Assembly (NCBI RefSeq): GCF_000315055.1 | Contig: NZ_BAER01000115.1 | Location: forward strand, 1 to 64,000 | Direction of reading: 5' to 3' | Source: Paraglaciecola polaris LMG 21857 | Lineage (GTDB): Bacteria; Pseudomonadota; Gammaproteobacteria; Enterobacterales; Alteromonadaceae | Length of the DNA stretch: 64,000 bases | Part shown: positions 28,301 to 36,671 of the stretch, one piece after another | Layout of the letters: each line of letters begins with the position of its first letter | Numbering within the stretch: position 1 is the stretch's first letter | Notes under the pieces: generated by a model | The model's database searches: none | What the model saw: the letters and a program-made list of their open reading frames with translations, nothing else | What the model was told of the DNA's origin: nothing | Made by a program: the position numbers and the translations under genes

Positions 28301-30625
28301 ATGAAATCAACATCATGCAAACTAGCCTTTTTGTTATCTACTTTAACCAGCCTTACCGCTTGTAATGGCAATCAATCAACTGACACAGCTCAGCGGACTA
28401 TGAGTAACAATGCCCAGCAAAGTGCTTTCCCTTGGGATTTTACCGGCGTCTCGGATTTATCTGAGCTAACGCTTACCGGCTCAGATACACGGATTATAGA
28501 TGACCATGGTGAGCAAAAATTGGCAATCGACTTACACGGGAAAAGCAATAATACAGCAGGTTTTAGCTTTACGCCGACTTCCCCTTGGGATTGGAGTAAA
28601 GAAGGGCAATTTGCGTTTGCTATCGACATTGAAAACCCGGATGCATCTTCGGTTCATCTGTATGTGTCAGTGAAAGACACTTCGGGTCAGTCGCACAATC
28701 GCAGCTTTGTGGTGCCTGCACATTCAAGTGATAGTTATTTTATGCCATTGAAGGATCCAGATTTAGCCATCGAAACAGGGATCCGCTCTAATCCCAATAA
28801 CTGGAAAAGTGAATACACGCCTATGATATGGCGCTATGGCGACAAACAACTTGATCTCAGTCAGGTCGCAAGTATTGCGTTTGACGTGAGAGGCGTGGCA
28901 CAAGACAAGCACTTGGTTGTGGACAACCCACGGCTGATTAAACCAAAGCAGTTAGACAAAAACTATCTAGTCGGTTTGGTGGATAAATTTGGCCAAAATG
29001 CCAAGTTGACGTTTACCAATAAGGTTACTAACACTGAGCAATTGCGGACTTTTAACGCAAACGAGCAGGCCAATTTTACACATAAAGTGCCACAAGGGCG
29101 GTCTAAATTTAACGGCTGGATTGCTGGGCCTAAATTAGCCGCCACTGGCTATTTCAGAACGGAAAAATACCAAGGTAAATGGAGCTTAGTTGACCCACAA
29201 GGTTATCTGTTTTTCTCAAATGGTATCGCCAATGTGCGTATGTCTAACACCTCAACTATTACCGGTTTCGACTTTGATGAAAAATACATTAACCAACGAA
29301 AAGCTGGGGATTTCACCCCAGAAGATTCCATCGGTTTAAATCGGGCCCCTAAAGCGGCATGGCCTTCAAGACATGTCACATCTGAACTACGGGCTAACAT
29401 GTTCACCTGGTTGCCAAATTACCAAGAACCACTGGCAGAACATTTTGGTTACCGTAGAGAAGTACATTCAGGCGCAGTTAAAAAGGGGGAAACCTACAGT
29501 TTCTATCGCGCTAATTTAGCCCGTAAATACGCCAGTGACGACCCCGATATTTTTATGCAAAAGTGGCGTGATACCACGGTTGATCGCATGTTGGACTGGG
29601 GTTTTACTTCGTTTGGTAATTGGATAGATCCGAGCTTTTATCAACTTAATCGCATGCCATATTTCGCGAATGGCTGGATCATAGGTGATTATAAAACGGT
29701 CAGTAGCGGTAATGATTATTGGAGTCCTTTGCCGGATCCCTTTGACCCCGTATTTCAAGAGCGCGCCCTCGTTACTGCCACTAAGATTGCCAGTGAGGTG
29801 CAGAATAACCCTTGGTGTGTAGGCGTGTTTATCGATAATGAAAAAAGCTGGGGGCAAGAAGGCTCATTAGCAGGCCATTACGGTATCGTTATTAATACGC
29901 TAAAAGTCGATGCGGCTGATAGTCCAACCAAACAGCAATTTGTCTCCTATTTGCAAAAAAAGTATCGTGAAATTAATGGTTTAAACACAGCATGGCGCAG
30001 TGACATTAGCTCTTGGGATGAGGCATCAAACGGTATCACGCTGACGGATTATAACGATGAAGTGATTGCCGACTTGTCAGCCATGCTTAGCCTGTACGCA
30101 GAGCAGTATTTCGCTGTTGTGCACGATGCGTTGCAACAAACCATGCCTAACTACCTGTACATGGGGGCTCGTTTCGCCGACTGGGGCATGACGGATGAAA
30201 TCCGTCATGCGGCCGCAAAATACGCAGATGTCATGAGTTACAACTACTACAAAGAAGCCATAACCGACAAAGTGTGGACCTTCTTGGTGGACTTAGACAA
30301 ACCAAGCATCATAGGCGAGTTTCACAATGGTGCTATGGACTCAGGCTTGTTAAACCCTGGGCTTATTCATGCTGCATCACAGGCAGACCGAGGCAAAAAA
30401 TATCAGGAATATGTCAATAGTGTTATCGATAACCCATATTTTGTTGGGGCACATTGGTTTCAATATATTGACTCCCCGCTGACTGGGCGTGCCTATGACG
30501 GTGAGAATTATAATGTGGGGTTTGTGAATGTAACTGATACCCCATATCAGCCGTTAGTCGATGCAGCTAAAGAAGTGAACAGCACAATATACAGTCGTCG
30601 TTTTAGTGATGTTAGCGCTAAATAA
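28301..30625 (+). CDS. GH50 beta-agarase, lipoprotein (first of two)
   Basis: A 774-residue lipoprotein: signal peptide with lipobox LTAC (Cys 21). Residues about 45-215 form a beta-rich, CBM-like domain, then the GH50 catalytic barrel follows (YFRTEKYQGKWSLVDPQGYLF onward by family resemblance). Candidate catalytic glutamates are FIDNEKSWG (Glu 514) and IIGEFHNG (Glu 673). GH50 enzymes cut beta-1,4 bonds in agarose or neoagaro-oligosaccharides, often releasing neoagarobiose exolytically. AGGAG precedes the ATG; the gene starts 14 bases after eda, so it is in the operon. Confidence 0.92.
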   Translation: MKSTSCKLAFLLSTLTSLTACNGNQSTDTAQRTMSNNAQQSAFPWDFTGVSDLSELTLTGSDTRIIDDHGEQKLAIDLHGKSNNTAGFSFTPTSPWDWSKEGQFAFAIDIENPDASSVHLYVSVKDTSGQSHNRSFVVPAHSSDSYFMPLKDPDLAIETGIRSNPNNWKSEYTPMIWRYGDKQLDLSQVASIAFDVRGVAQDKHLVVDNPRLIKPKQLDKNYLVGLVDKFGQNAKLTFTNKVTNTEQLRTFNANEQANFTHKVPQGRSKFNGWIAGPKLAATGYFRTEKYQGKWSLVDPQGYLFFSNGIANVRMSNTSTITGFDFDEKYINQRKAGDFTPEDSIGLNRAPKAAWPSRHVTSELRANMFTWLPNYQEPLAEHFGYRREVHSGAVKKGETYSFYRANLARKYASDDPDIFMQKWRDTTVDRMLDWGFTSFGNWIDPSFYQLNRMPYFANGWIIGDYKTVSSGNDYWSPLPDPFDPVFQERALVTATKIASEVQNNPWCVGVFIDNEKSWGQEGSLAGHYGIVINTLKVDAADSPTKQQFVSYLQKKYREINGLNTAWRSDISSWDEASNGITLTDYNDEVIADLSAMLSLYAEQYFAVVHDALQQTMPNYLYMGARFADWGMTDEIRHAAAKYADVMSYNYYKEAITDKVWTFLVDLDKPSIIGEFHNGAMDSGLLNPGLIHAASQADRGKKYQEYVNSVIDNPYFVGAHWFQYIDSPLTGRAYDGENYNVGFVNVTDTPYQPLVDAAKEVNSTIYSRRFSDVSAK

Positions 30626-30637
30626 GGTGCTGAGATA

Positions 30638-31756
30638 ATGCCAAAAAAACACAAATTAGCCGCCACACATGCCAAGTTATGGTTACTGGGTTTAAGCATA
30701 TCGGCTTTACTGGGTGGCTGCGTTTCTTCTGAGGACGCAATGCTTGAACCCGTTAGCACCAGCGCGGAGAAGCCGTTAGTGAGTCCGTCTCGTGAAGCTA
30801 TTGGGCAGAGTGTAACGCAAGCGTCGTTTCACCAGCCTGCACGTGTGGGGCCTTACGAGATTTTTGATCCTAAGGCTTTGAGTGTGCTGGATGTTAGCGC
30901 CCCCATTGACGTTCTTGCCACTGGGTTCGAATGGCTAGAGGGGCCAGTATGGTCATCAGTCGATAATGTATTGCTGTTTTCGGATATCCCCACTCATAAA
31001 GTCTATCGTTATCAAGAAGGGTCGGGGGTTAGCGAATTCTTGAGCCACAGTGGGTTTTCCAATGGCTTGCTTATTGATAATCAACAGGAACTGATTTTAC
31101 TTCAATCCCGTTCGCGTCAAATCGCAAGGTTACGTTTGGCTTTGTCAGCTGCACAAAGGCAAGCATTTACGCCTGATGATTATCATGTGTTAGTGGATAA
31201 TTATCATGGGCATAAGCTTAATAGCCCTAATGACGGAGTGTTAAGTCGCGGCGGTACATTATATTTCACCGATCCCCCTTATGGTTTACCTAAGCAACTG
31301 GACGATCCAGCAAAAGAGCTCGATTTCCAAGGCGTGTACGCGTTAAGCCCATCTGGCGTTCTAACCTTGCTGGATAAAAGTTTGAAGTATCCCAACGGTA
31401 TCGCTCTGTCAAAGGATGAAAAAAGCCTTTACGTGGCGGCGTCAAATCCAGATAAGCCAGCTTGGTATCGCTATAGCCTAAGTGACGACGGTAAAGTTAA
31501 ACACCGGGAGCTGTTTTATCAGGCCAGCGTCATTGGCGGTGAAAGTCATGGTTTACCCGATGGTTTAAAAGTACACGCCAGTGGTTTTATTTTTGCCACC
31601 GGGCCGAATGGTATTTGGTTATTTGATCCGTCAGGCCGTTTGCTGGCAAAAATTCATATGCCAAGTACTTCGGCAAATGTGACCTTTAACGCCGATCAGA
31701 GCAAAGTATTCGTCACTGCCCACCATCAATTACTTAGTTTCAATTTAAAACCTTAG
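30638..31756 (+). CDS. SMP-30/gluconolactonase-family lipoprotein
   Basis: A 372-residue protein with a lipoprotein signal (LLGGC, Cys 28) and a six-bladed SMP-30/gluconolactonase propeller. Expected metal-site motifs are present: FEWLEGPVW (Glu), LNSPNDGVLSRGG (Asn, Asp) and SHGLPDGLKV (Asp). Family members hydrolyse sugar lactones. It starts 12 bases after the first agarase and 67 bases before the second, so it belongs to the operon; an envelope-bound lactonase for galactonolactone-like products is a reasonable guess, not shown. Confidence 0.85.
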   Translation: MPKKHKLAATHAKLWLLGLSISALLGGCVSSEDAMLEPVSTSAEKPLVSPSREAIGQSVTQASFHQPARVGPYEIFDPKALSVLDVSAPIDVLATGFEWLEGPVWSSVDNVLLFSDIPTHKVYRYQEGSGVSEFLSHSGFSNGLLIDNQQELILLQSRSRQIARLRLALSAAQRQAFTPDDYHVLVDNYHGHKLNSPNDGVLSRGGTLYFTDPPYGLPKQLDDPAKELDFQGVYALSPSGVLTLLDKSLKYPNGIALSKDEKSLYVAASNPDKPAWYRYSLSDDGKVKHRELFYQASVIGGESHGLPDGLKVHASGFIFATGPNGIWLFDPSGRLLAKIHMPSTSANVTFNADQSKVFVTAHHQLLSFNLKP

Positions 31757-31767
31757 GCTCTGTTCAT

Positions 31768-31791
31768 CCTTAGCAACCGCACGTGCTAAGG
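31768..31791 (+). other. Intercistronic hairpin between lactonase and second agarase
   Basis: CCTTAGCA (31768-31775) and TGCTAAGG (31784-31791) make an 8-bp stem with an 8-base loop. No U-run follows. It may stabilise upstream mRNA or weaken read-through to the second agarase gene. Confidence 0.5.
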
Positions 31792-31823
31792 CGTGAATAC
31801 CCTATTTAATAATGGAAAATACG

Positions 31824-34214
31824 ATGACACAGACCAATTTATCGAGACAATTAGCATTTAATTTAAGTGCTATTACCCTGGCTTTGTTACTCAATGGTTG
31901 TAGTCAAGGTCAGCATACTGTCGCTGAACCCAATATCCAGCAAGGTGAAGTGAAAGATGCCTTCGCGAACGAGACTAAAATCGTTACCTTAATTGATTTT
32001 GAGCGCAAGGAGCAAAATCAGTGGTTGCAGAAAACCGATACAACAATTATGGACGTCATCAGTGCTGATAACCTGAATACCCAGCTGGCGGTGGAATTTT
32101 CTAAAGCGGGGAATATCTCAACCCTCAGGATTGAACCGCCCAAACCTTGGGATCTGAGTGAATATAAAGATTACAACATAGCCTTCGATGTACAAAACAC
32201 CGGGGCAGACTCGGTTCATTTGTATCTGTCTTTGGAAAACCCAAAAGGGGACGTTCAAAGCCACTCAATTAGTTTAGCCGCAGGTTACAAGGGGACAGTC
32301 TATTTTCCTGTGGATGGTGTTGAAGCCCAAACCGACAGTGGTATGTGGGGGGATGTACCGCCTTGGCAGAGCAGAGACGATTTGATGGTTTGGCGTTCAT
32401 GGCGCAACGCAGATCAAGATTACTCGCGCATTTCAGCACTGAATTTTTTCACCATTGGCATATTGGAAAACAAATCAGTGATTTTGGATGACGTGCGTTT
32501 GCGGACAAACCCGCCCCATGATCCAGAGGTCATGGTCGGCTTAATTGATAAATATGGTCAAAACGCCAAGCAAACGACGCCTCTGGATGTGCATTCTGAC
32601 GCCCAGTTGAAGCAAAAAGCCGATGAAGAACTGGCTCAGTTAGCAAAATCCACTGGCATGCCAAACCGTTCGCGTTTTGGCGGTTACACCCAAGGTCCAA
32701 AATTAGACGCCACTGGCTTTTTTAGAACCGAAAAAGTTGACGGAAAATGGTGGATGGTTGACCCTGAAGGCTATGTGTTTTTCTCTCACGGGCCAGCAAA
32801 TGTGCGCATGGCCAATATGAGCACGTTAACAGGGGTAGACTACGACCAACCAAGTATTCGCCAGCGCAGCAGTGATGAAATTACCCCAGAAGATTCCATG
32901 GGCATAGTCACCGTACCCGATAGCGCAAAAGACAAACGTTACGTTATTTCAAAGGCCCGCCACGATATGTTTCAGTGGTTACCGTCCTACGATGATGAAC
33001 TGGCCGATCACTATAGTTATCGGCGCACCACCCATAAAGGCCCCATTCCCCATGGTGAAACCTTCAGTTTCTATCGGGCTAATTTAGAGCGTCGTTATGG
33101 CGATGACTCTCAGGTGTCAAAACAAAACTCAACGGATAAATCCTATAAGAAGACCTGGTTAGATGTTACCGCCAAGCGTATGCATGATTGGGGATTCACC
33201 TCGTTTGGTAATTGGGTCGACCCAGGCTTTTATCAATCGGAACAAGTGCCGTATTTTGCCAATGGCTGGATCATCGGCGATTACCAAACTCTGTCAGGTC
33301 ACACCAACCATTGGGGCTTAATGCCGGATCCATTTGATCCCGTTTTTGCAGCGCGAGCAAAAGTGACCATAGATGCCATCGCCGATAATATTCAAGGGTC
33401 GCCTTGGTGCGCAGGGATCTTTATTGATAATGAAAAAAGTTGGGGAGAACGAGAAGGCAGTGTTGCACAGCGTTACGGGGTGATCCTGGATGCATTGTCC
33501 AAAGACGTCAAAGCAAGCCCAGCGAAACAGGCATTTGCGTCTTATCTACGTGATAAATACCACACAGTGAGCGCATTAAATGCGGCATGGAAGAGCGATT
33601 TAGCCAATTGGAGCACATTGGAGCAAGGCGTAACGTTTGACGCTTATAGCGATGCACAAACTGCCGATCTATCCAAAATGCTGGAAATGCTCGGTGAGCA
33701 ATACTTTAAGGTGGTACACAATACGTTAGCGCAGGTGTTGCCGGACCATTTGTACATGGGCGCACGCATGGCAAATTGGGGCATGCCAGATGAAATTATC
33801 ACTGCCTCTTTGAAATATTCAGACGTACTTAGCTTTAATATTTATGAAGAAGGTGTGCAGGAAGACTACTGGAAGTTTCTTGAAAAAGTCGACTTGCCTG
33901 TGGTCATAGGTGAATTTCATATTGGTAGCACCACTGAGTCAGGTATGTACAATCCGGGCATTGTGCACGGGGCTAATCAGCAAGATAGGGCGACTATGTA
34001 TAAGGATTATATGCAAAGTGTGTTAAACAAGCCTTATATGGTGGGTGCTCATTGGTTTCAATACATAGATGAGCCAATATCTGGGCGGGCGTTCGATGGT
34101 GAAAATGCCAACATCGGTTTTGTGACCGTAACGGATATTCCTTATCCAGAAATGATTAAAGCAGTAAAAGACGTGACTTCGACCATGTACCAAACTCGAT
34201 TAGCGCAAAAATAA
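31824..34214 (+). CDS. GH50 beta-agarase, lipoprotein (second of two)
   Basis: A 796-residue lipoprotein with lipobox LLNGC (Cys 26). It has the same layout as the first agarase: a beta-rich N-terminal domain, then the GH50 barrel with NGWIIGDY, IFIDNEKSWGE (Glu 537) and VIGEFHIG (Glu 697). The two enzymes are clearly paralogous but diverged, with insertions here near residues 265-290 and 430-440. The start at 31824 (MTQTNLSRQ) is chosen over 31812 because GGAAAA lies 7 bases ahead. It is the last gene of the operon, ending at paired hairpins. Confidence 0.92.
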   Translation: MTQTNLSRQLAFNLSAITLALLLNGCSQGQHTVAEPNIQQGEVKDAFANETKIVTLIDFERKEQNQWLQKTDTTIMDVISADNLNTQLAVEFSKAGNISTLRIEPPKPWDLSEYKDYNIAFDVQNTGADSVHLYLSLENPKGDVQSHSISLAAGYKGTVYFPVDGVEAQTDSGMWGDVPPWQSRDDLMVWRSWRNADQDYSRISALNFFTIGILENKSVILDDVRLRTNPPHDPEVMVGLIDKYGQNAKQTTPLDVHSDAQLKQKADEELAQLAKSTGMPNRSRFGGYTQGPKLDATGFFRTEKVDGKWWMVDPEGYVFFSHGPANVRMANMSTLTGVDYDQPSIRQRSSDEITPEDSMGIVTVPDSAKDKRYVISKARHDMFQWLPSYDDELADHYSYRRTTHKGPIPHGETFSFYRANLERRYGDDSQVSKQNSTDKSYKKTWLDVTAKRMHDWGFTSFGNWVDPGFYQSEQVPYFANGWIIGDYQTLSGHTNHWGLMPDPFDPVFAARAKVTIDAIADNIQGSPWCAGIFIDNEKSWGEREGSVAQRYGVILDALSKDVKASPAKQAFASYLRDKYHTVSALNAAWKSDLANWSTLEQGVTFDAYSDAQTADLSKMLEMLGEQYFKVVHNTLAQVLPDHLYMGARMANWGMPDEIITASLKYSDVLSFNIYEEGVQEDYWKFLEKVDLPVVIGEFHIGSTTESGMYNPGIVHGANQQDRATMYKDYMQSVLNKPYMVGAHWFQYIDEPISGRAFDGENANIGFVTVTDIPYPEMIKAVKDVTSTMYQTRLAQK

Positions 34215-34254
34215 CGGGTTACTATTGCTTAAATGAAACACGCAATAACCCGTT
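34213..34254 (+). terminator. Stem-loop at the end of the agar operon
   Basis: AACGGGTTA (34213-34221) pairs with TAACCCGTT (34246-34254), extended inside by TTGC/GCAA. It starts within the agarase stop codon. No U-tract follows directly; it stands just before a second, better terminator. Confidence 0.5.
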
Positions 34255-34261
34255 AGCGTAA

Positions 34262-34291
34262 AACGCCCAAGCCGTTGGGCGTTCTACTTTT
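34262..34291. terminator. Rho-independent terminator between agar operon and acuI-like gene
   Basis: AACGCCCAA (34262-34270) and TTGGGCGTT (34275-34283) form a 9-bp stem with a GCCG loop, followed by CTACTTTT. On the minus strand the stem is followed by TTTTA, so it probably terminates both converging units. Confidence 0.75.
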
Positions 34292-34331
34292 AACACAGGA
34301 ATTCGTCAGCTGTTAAGCCTTCATGCAGCAC

Positions 34332-35318
34332 CTAATCGGCTTGCACATCTACCACTACTCGGCCACGCACTTTACCCGCTAACAGTTGATTAGCGGTTTC
34401 AACCACCTCAGCTAGTTTAATTTCTTTAGCAATATCGTCAAACACACTGGGTTCAAGGATGTCAGCAAGGCGTTGCCACGCTTCTTTTCTATCTGCAATA
34501 GGGCGCATCACGCTATCGATGCCGGCCAAGGTAATACCGCGCAGAATAAAGGGGGCAACAGATGCCGGAAAGTCCATACCTTGGGCTAAACCGCAGGCGG
34601 CGATGGTGCCACCGTATTTTGTGCTGGCACAGGCATTGACCAAAGTGTGGCTGCCAACAGAATCAATCACCCCAGCCCAACGTTCTTTAGCTAACGGTTT
34701 GCCTGGGTTTGATAGGGTGTCTCGGTGAATAACATCACTGGCACCGAGTGACTTAAGGTAACTTGCTTCTTCCATGCGGCCTGTTGAGGCCACCACGGTA
34801 AAACCGAGTTTTGCTAGTATCGCAATGGCAAAACTGCCCACACCGCCATTGGCGCCGGTAACCAATATTTCGCCCTTGTCCGCTGTTACGCCGTTTTTCT
34901 CCAGCGCAATGACAGATAACATAGCGGTGTAACCCGCAGTACCAATAATCATCGATTGTTTTGCTGTAAATGCATTGGGCAAAGGAATAAGCCATTCACT
35001 TTTTAAGCGTGCTTTTTGGGCTAATCCGCCGCAGTGGTTTTCACCTACACCAAATCCGTTTTGGATAACGATATCGCCAATGTTGAATTGGCTACTGTTG
35101 CTGTGCTCGACTACGCCGACCAAATCTATTCCTGGGATCATCGGAAATGCGCGTACAACCGGGGCGTTACCTGTGATGGCAAGGCCATCTTTGTAATTCA
35201 AGGTACTGTACAAAACGTTTACGCTGACATCACCCTCAGGCAATGTATTGTCGTCAATGTTTTGCAAAGCAGCGTGATACCCTTGCTCGTCTTTGTTGAT
35301 TAAGATGCCTTTGAACAT
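34332..35318 (-). CDS. acuI: Acrylyl-CoA reductase AcuI/YhdH-type quinone oxidoreductase
   Basis: A 328-residue zinc-independent medium-chain reductase of the YhdH/AcuI group (E. coli 324). LYSTLNYKDGLAITG and PMIPGIDLVGVV at the N-terminus and VTGANGGVGSFAIAIL in the NADPH-binding domain are group signatures. Characterised relatives reduce acryloyl-CoA to propionyl-CoA in DMSP/acrylate metabolism and detoxification. The TetR gene upstream on the same strand, and matching operators before both genes, indicate a self-contained inducible unit. Substrate is inferred from family. Confidence 0.85.
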   Translation of the reverse strand: MFKGILINKDEQGYHAALQNIDDNTLPEGDVSVNVLYSTLNYKDGLAITGNAPVVRAFPMIPGIDLVGVVEHSNSSQFNIGDIVIQNGFGVGENHCGGLAQKARLKSEWLIPLPNAFTAKQSMIIGTAGYTAMLSVIALEKNGVTADKGEILVTGANGGVGSFAIAILAKLGFTVVASTGRMEEASYLKSLGASDVIHRDTLSNPGKPLAKERWAGVIDSVGSHTLVNACASTKYGGTIAACGLAQGMDFPASVAPFILRGITLAGIDSVMRPIADRKEAWQRLADILEPSVFDDIAKEIKLAEVVETANQLLAGKVRGRVVVDVQAD

Positions 35319-35332
35319 ATGTCCTCCAATTT

Positions 35333-35347
35333 AGACTGATCGTCTAT
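35333..35347. promoter_or_regulatory. TetR operator candidate in front of acuI-like gene
   Basis: TAGACTGATCGTCTA is a 5-5-5 inverted repeat (TAGAC/GTCTA) starting 15 bases before the acuI-like ATG. It differs by one base from the site before the TetR gene, which strongly suggests one regulator binds both. Confidence 0.75.
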
Positions 35348-35373
35348 AAATGATTAAAAAAAACGTTACATTT

Positions 35374-36006
35374 TTATTTTGGTAATGCTTGTAAAAAATA
35401 ATGCAAAAATAGCGTAAGCGGCTGAGGCGCTTGCATCAGTTTTGCACGACTCACTGCGCCTTCCCAGCCGATCCAAAAAAACTCAGCTAATTGCGCGCAA
35501 TCCGCTGTGCTAGCAATATCACCTGTGTTTTTAGCTTCCTGTAAACAGGTTTCAAGACGGTGTTGCCAACCAGCAAATATCGCGCTGAGCTGACTACGGA
35601 AACCCAATGGTAAGGCATCCACTTCTTGGCTTAGATTACCGACTAAGCAACCGCGCTTAAAATCGTGACGAGCCATACCTTGTGCGGCATGGTCCACAAA
35701 ATTTTCAAGACGTTGAATAGGTGTAAATTGCGTATCCAAAAGATGCATATCTAACTTGCCAGCGAAATACCCATCGTAGTGGGCCAATACCGTTTCGCCA
35801 AAGACTTCTTTACTGGCAAAGTAATGATAAAAAGATCCTTTAGGTACACCGACCTTTTTTAGAATAGGCTCAATACCCGATGACGAAAAACCAAACTCGG
35901 TCAGGTGTTCAAGACCACTGCGGATCAGTTCAGCTCTGGTGTCGCGGTTTTCACGAGCTATTTTGGGCGGGCGGCCACGCCTAGGTTTTACGGATAATGT
36001 TGTCAT
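35374..36006 (-). CDS. TetR-family transcriptional repressor
   Basis: A 210-residue TetR regulator. After a basic N-terminus (RRGRPPK) the HTH runs over residues about 35-65, with IEPILKKVGVPKGSFYHYFASKE resembling NemR-like repressors. The C-terminal domain has a conserved GCLVGNLSQEV segment with a Cys that could sense electrophiles (inference). It stands 55 bases upstream of the acuI-like gene on the same strand and carries an operator 11 bases before its own ATG. Confidence 0.92.
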   Translation of the reverse strand: MTTLSVKPRRGRPPKIARENRDTRAELIRSGLEHLTEFGFSSSGIEPILKKVGVPKGSFYHYFASKEVFGETVLAHYDGYFAGKLDMHLLDTQFTPIQRLENFVDHAAQGMARHDFKRGCLVGNLSQEVDALPLGFRSQLSAIFAGWQHRLETCLQEAKNTGDIASTADCAQLAEFFWIGWEGAVSRAKLMQAPQPLTLFLHYFLQALPK

Positions 36007-36016
36007 GCTTTTATAT

Positions 36017-36031
36017 TAGACCGATCGTCTA
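36017..36031. promoter_or_regulatory. TetR operator candidate in front of the TetR gene
   Basis: TAGACCGATCGTCTA, an inverted repeat TAGAC/GTCTA, lies 11 bases upstream of the TetR ATG. Together with the near-identical site at 35333-35347 it implies autoregulation. TAGAC-type palindromes are, from memory, usual for NemR-like repressors. Confidence 0.75.
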
Positions 36032-36111
36032 TTTAATTGCAATGATTAATTCCGAATAAGGTAATGACGGAAGTTGACCCGCTTTATGCGGGTCGCTCAA
36101 TTCAGGGCCTA

Positions 36112-36234
36112 TCAGGCCAATGTAATGGCCATTTTACCGATAGACTTGCCACTCTCTATACTGCGGTGGGCTTCTTTAAATGTTTCAGCGTTGAATCCAT
36201 TAAACGTTTGGGTCAGCGTGCTTTTAATACTGCC
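36112..36234 (-). pseudogene. 3' remnant of a medium-chain (zinc-type) alcohol dehydrogenase/quinone reductase
   Basis: Read on the minus strand, 36112-36234 encodes about 40 residues ending at TGA, including FNAETFKEAHRSIESGKSIGKM. This is the C-terminal signature of the COG0604 dehydrogenases (compare INAQNLRAAHEALETGRAIG at the end of the intact gene at 52894-53919). Nothing upstream continues the homology; the plus-strand sequence switches to a GGDEF tail at about 36215-36235. It is a truncated gene end left by a deletion or rearrangement. Confidence 0.7.
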
Positions 36235-36451
36235 TAATATCGCAAAGAAGCAAGAGCTTATTGATGAGGCAAATCGAATTCGAGCCGATATCGAAAGTTC
36301 TATACTCGTCGAAGGTGAAACGATTACGGTGAGTATTGGTGCAGGTTTATATAAATCAGGCGACTGTCGAACTGACTTGTTAAAACGCGTTGATATTGCA
36401 CTTTACAAAAGTAAGACTGATGGTAGAAATCGCGTTACTTTTTCTGAATAG
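36218..36451 (+). pseudogene. 3' remnant of a GGDEF (diguanylate cyclase) gene
   Basis: The last 78 codons match the end of a GGDEF domain: LLILPNIAKKQELIDEANRI, then TITVSIGAGLY, and LLKRVDIALYKSKTDGRNRV, the usual final helix and strand. The catalytic GGDEF loop and all N-terminal parts are absent. An open frame does begin at 36074, but its first 48 codons read antisense through the dehydrogenase remnant, so it is a chance fusion and not a working enzyme. Confidence 0.75.
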
Positions 36452-36671
36452 TGTATTAAGAATTGCACTTCTATTGCTAGTTGGCTTAAGTTTGTCGTAA
36501 GCCAAATCCGCAATCTGTTACTAGGCTACTTTTTTATTCTGACCACACTTTAGGCACTACTTCTACATCTTGAACAATTTGCTTCGCGTTTTTATCCAAC
36601 ACAGTTGTTAATCGCGTTTGTTATCCCCATTCTGAGTACATCAACAAATAATTGTTTAAGGAGCTATTTTT

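Noticed and set aside
36074-36451. Continuous 125-codon plus-strand frame
   Set aside because: Its first 48 codons read antisense through a dehydrogenase C-terminus; only the GGDEF tail is meaningful, so it is listed as two remnants.
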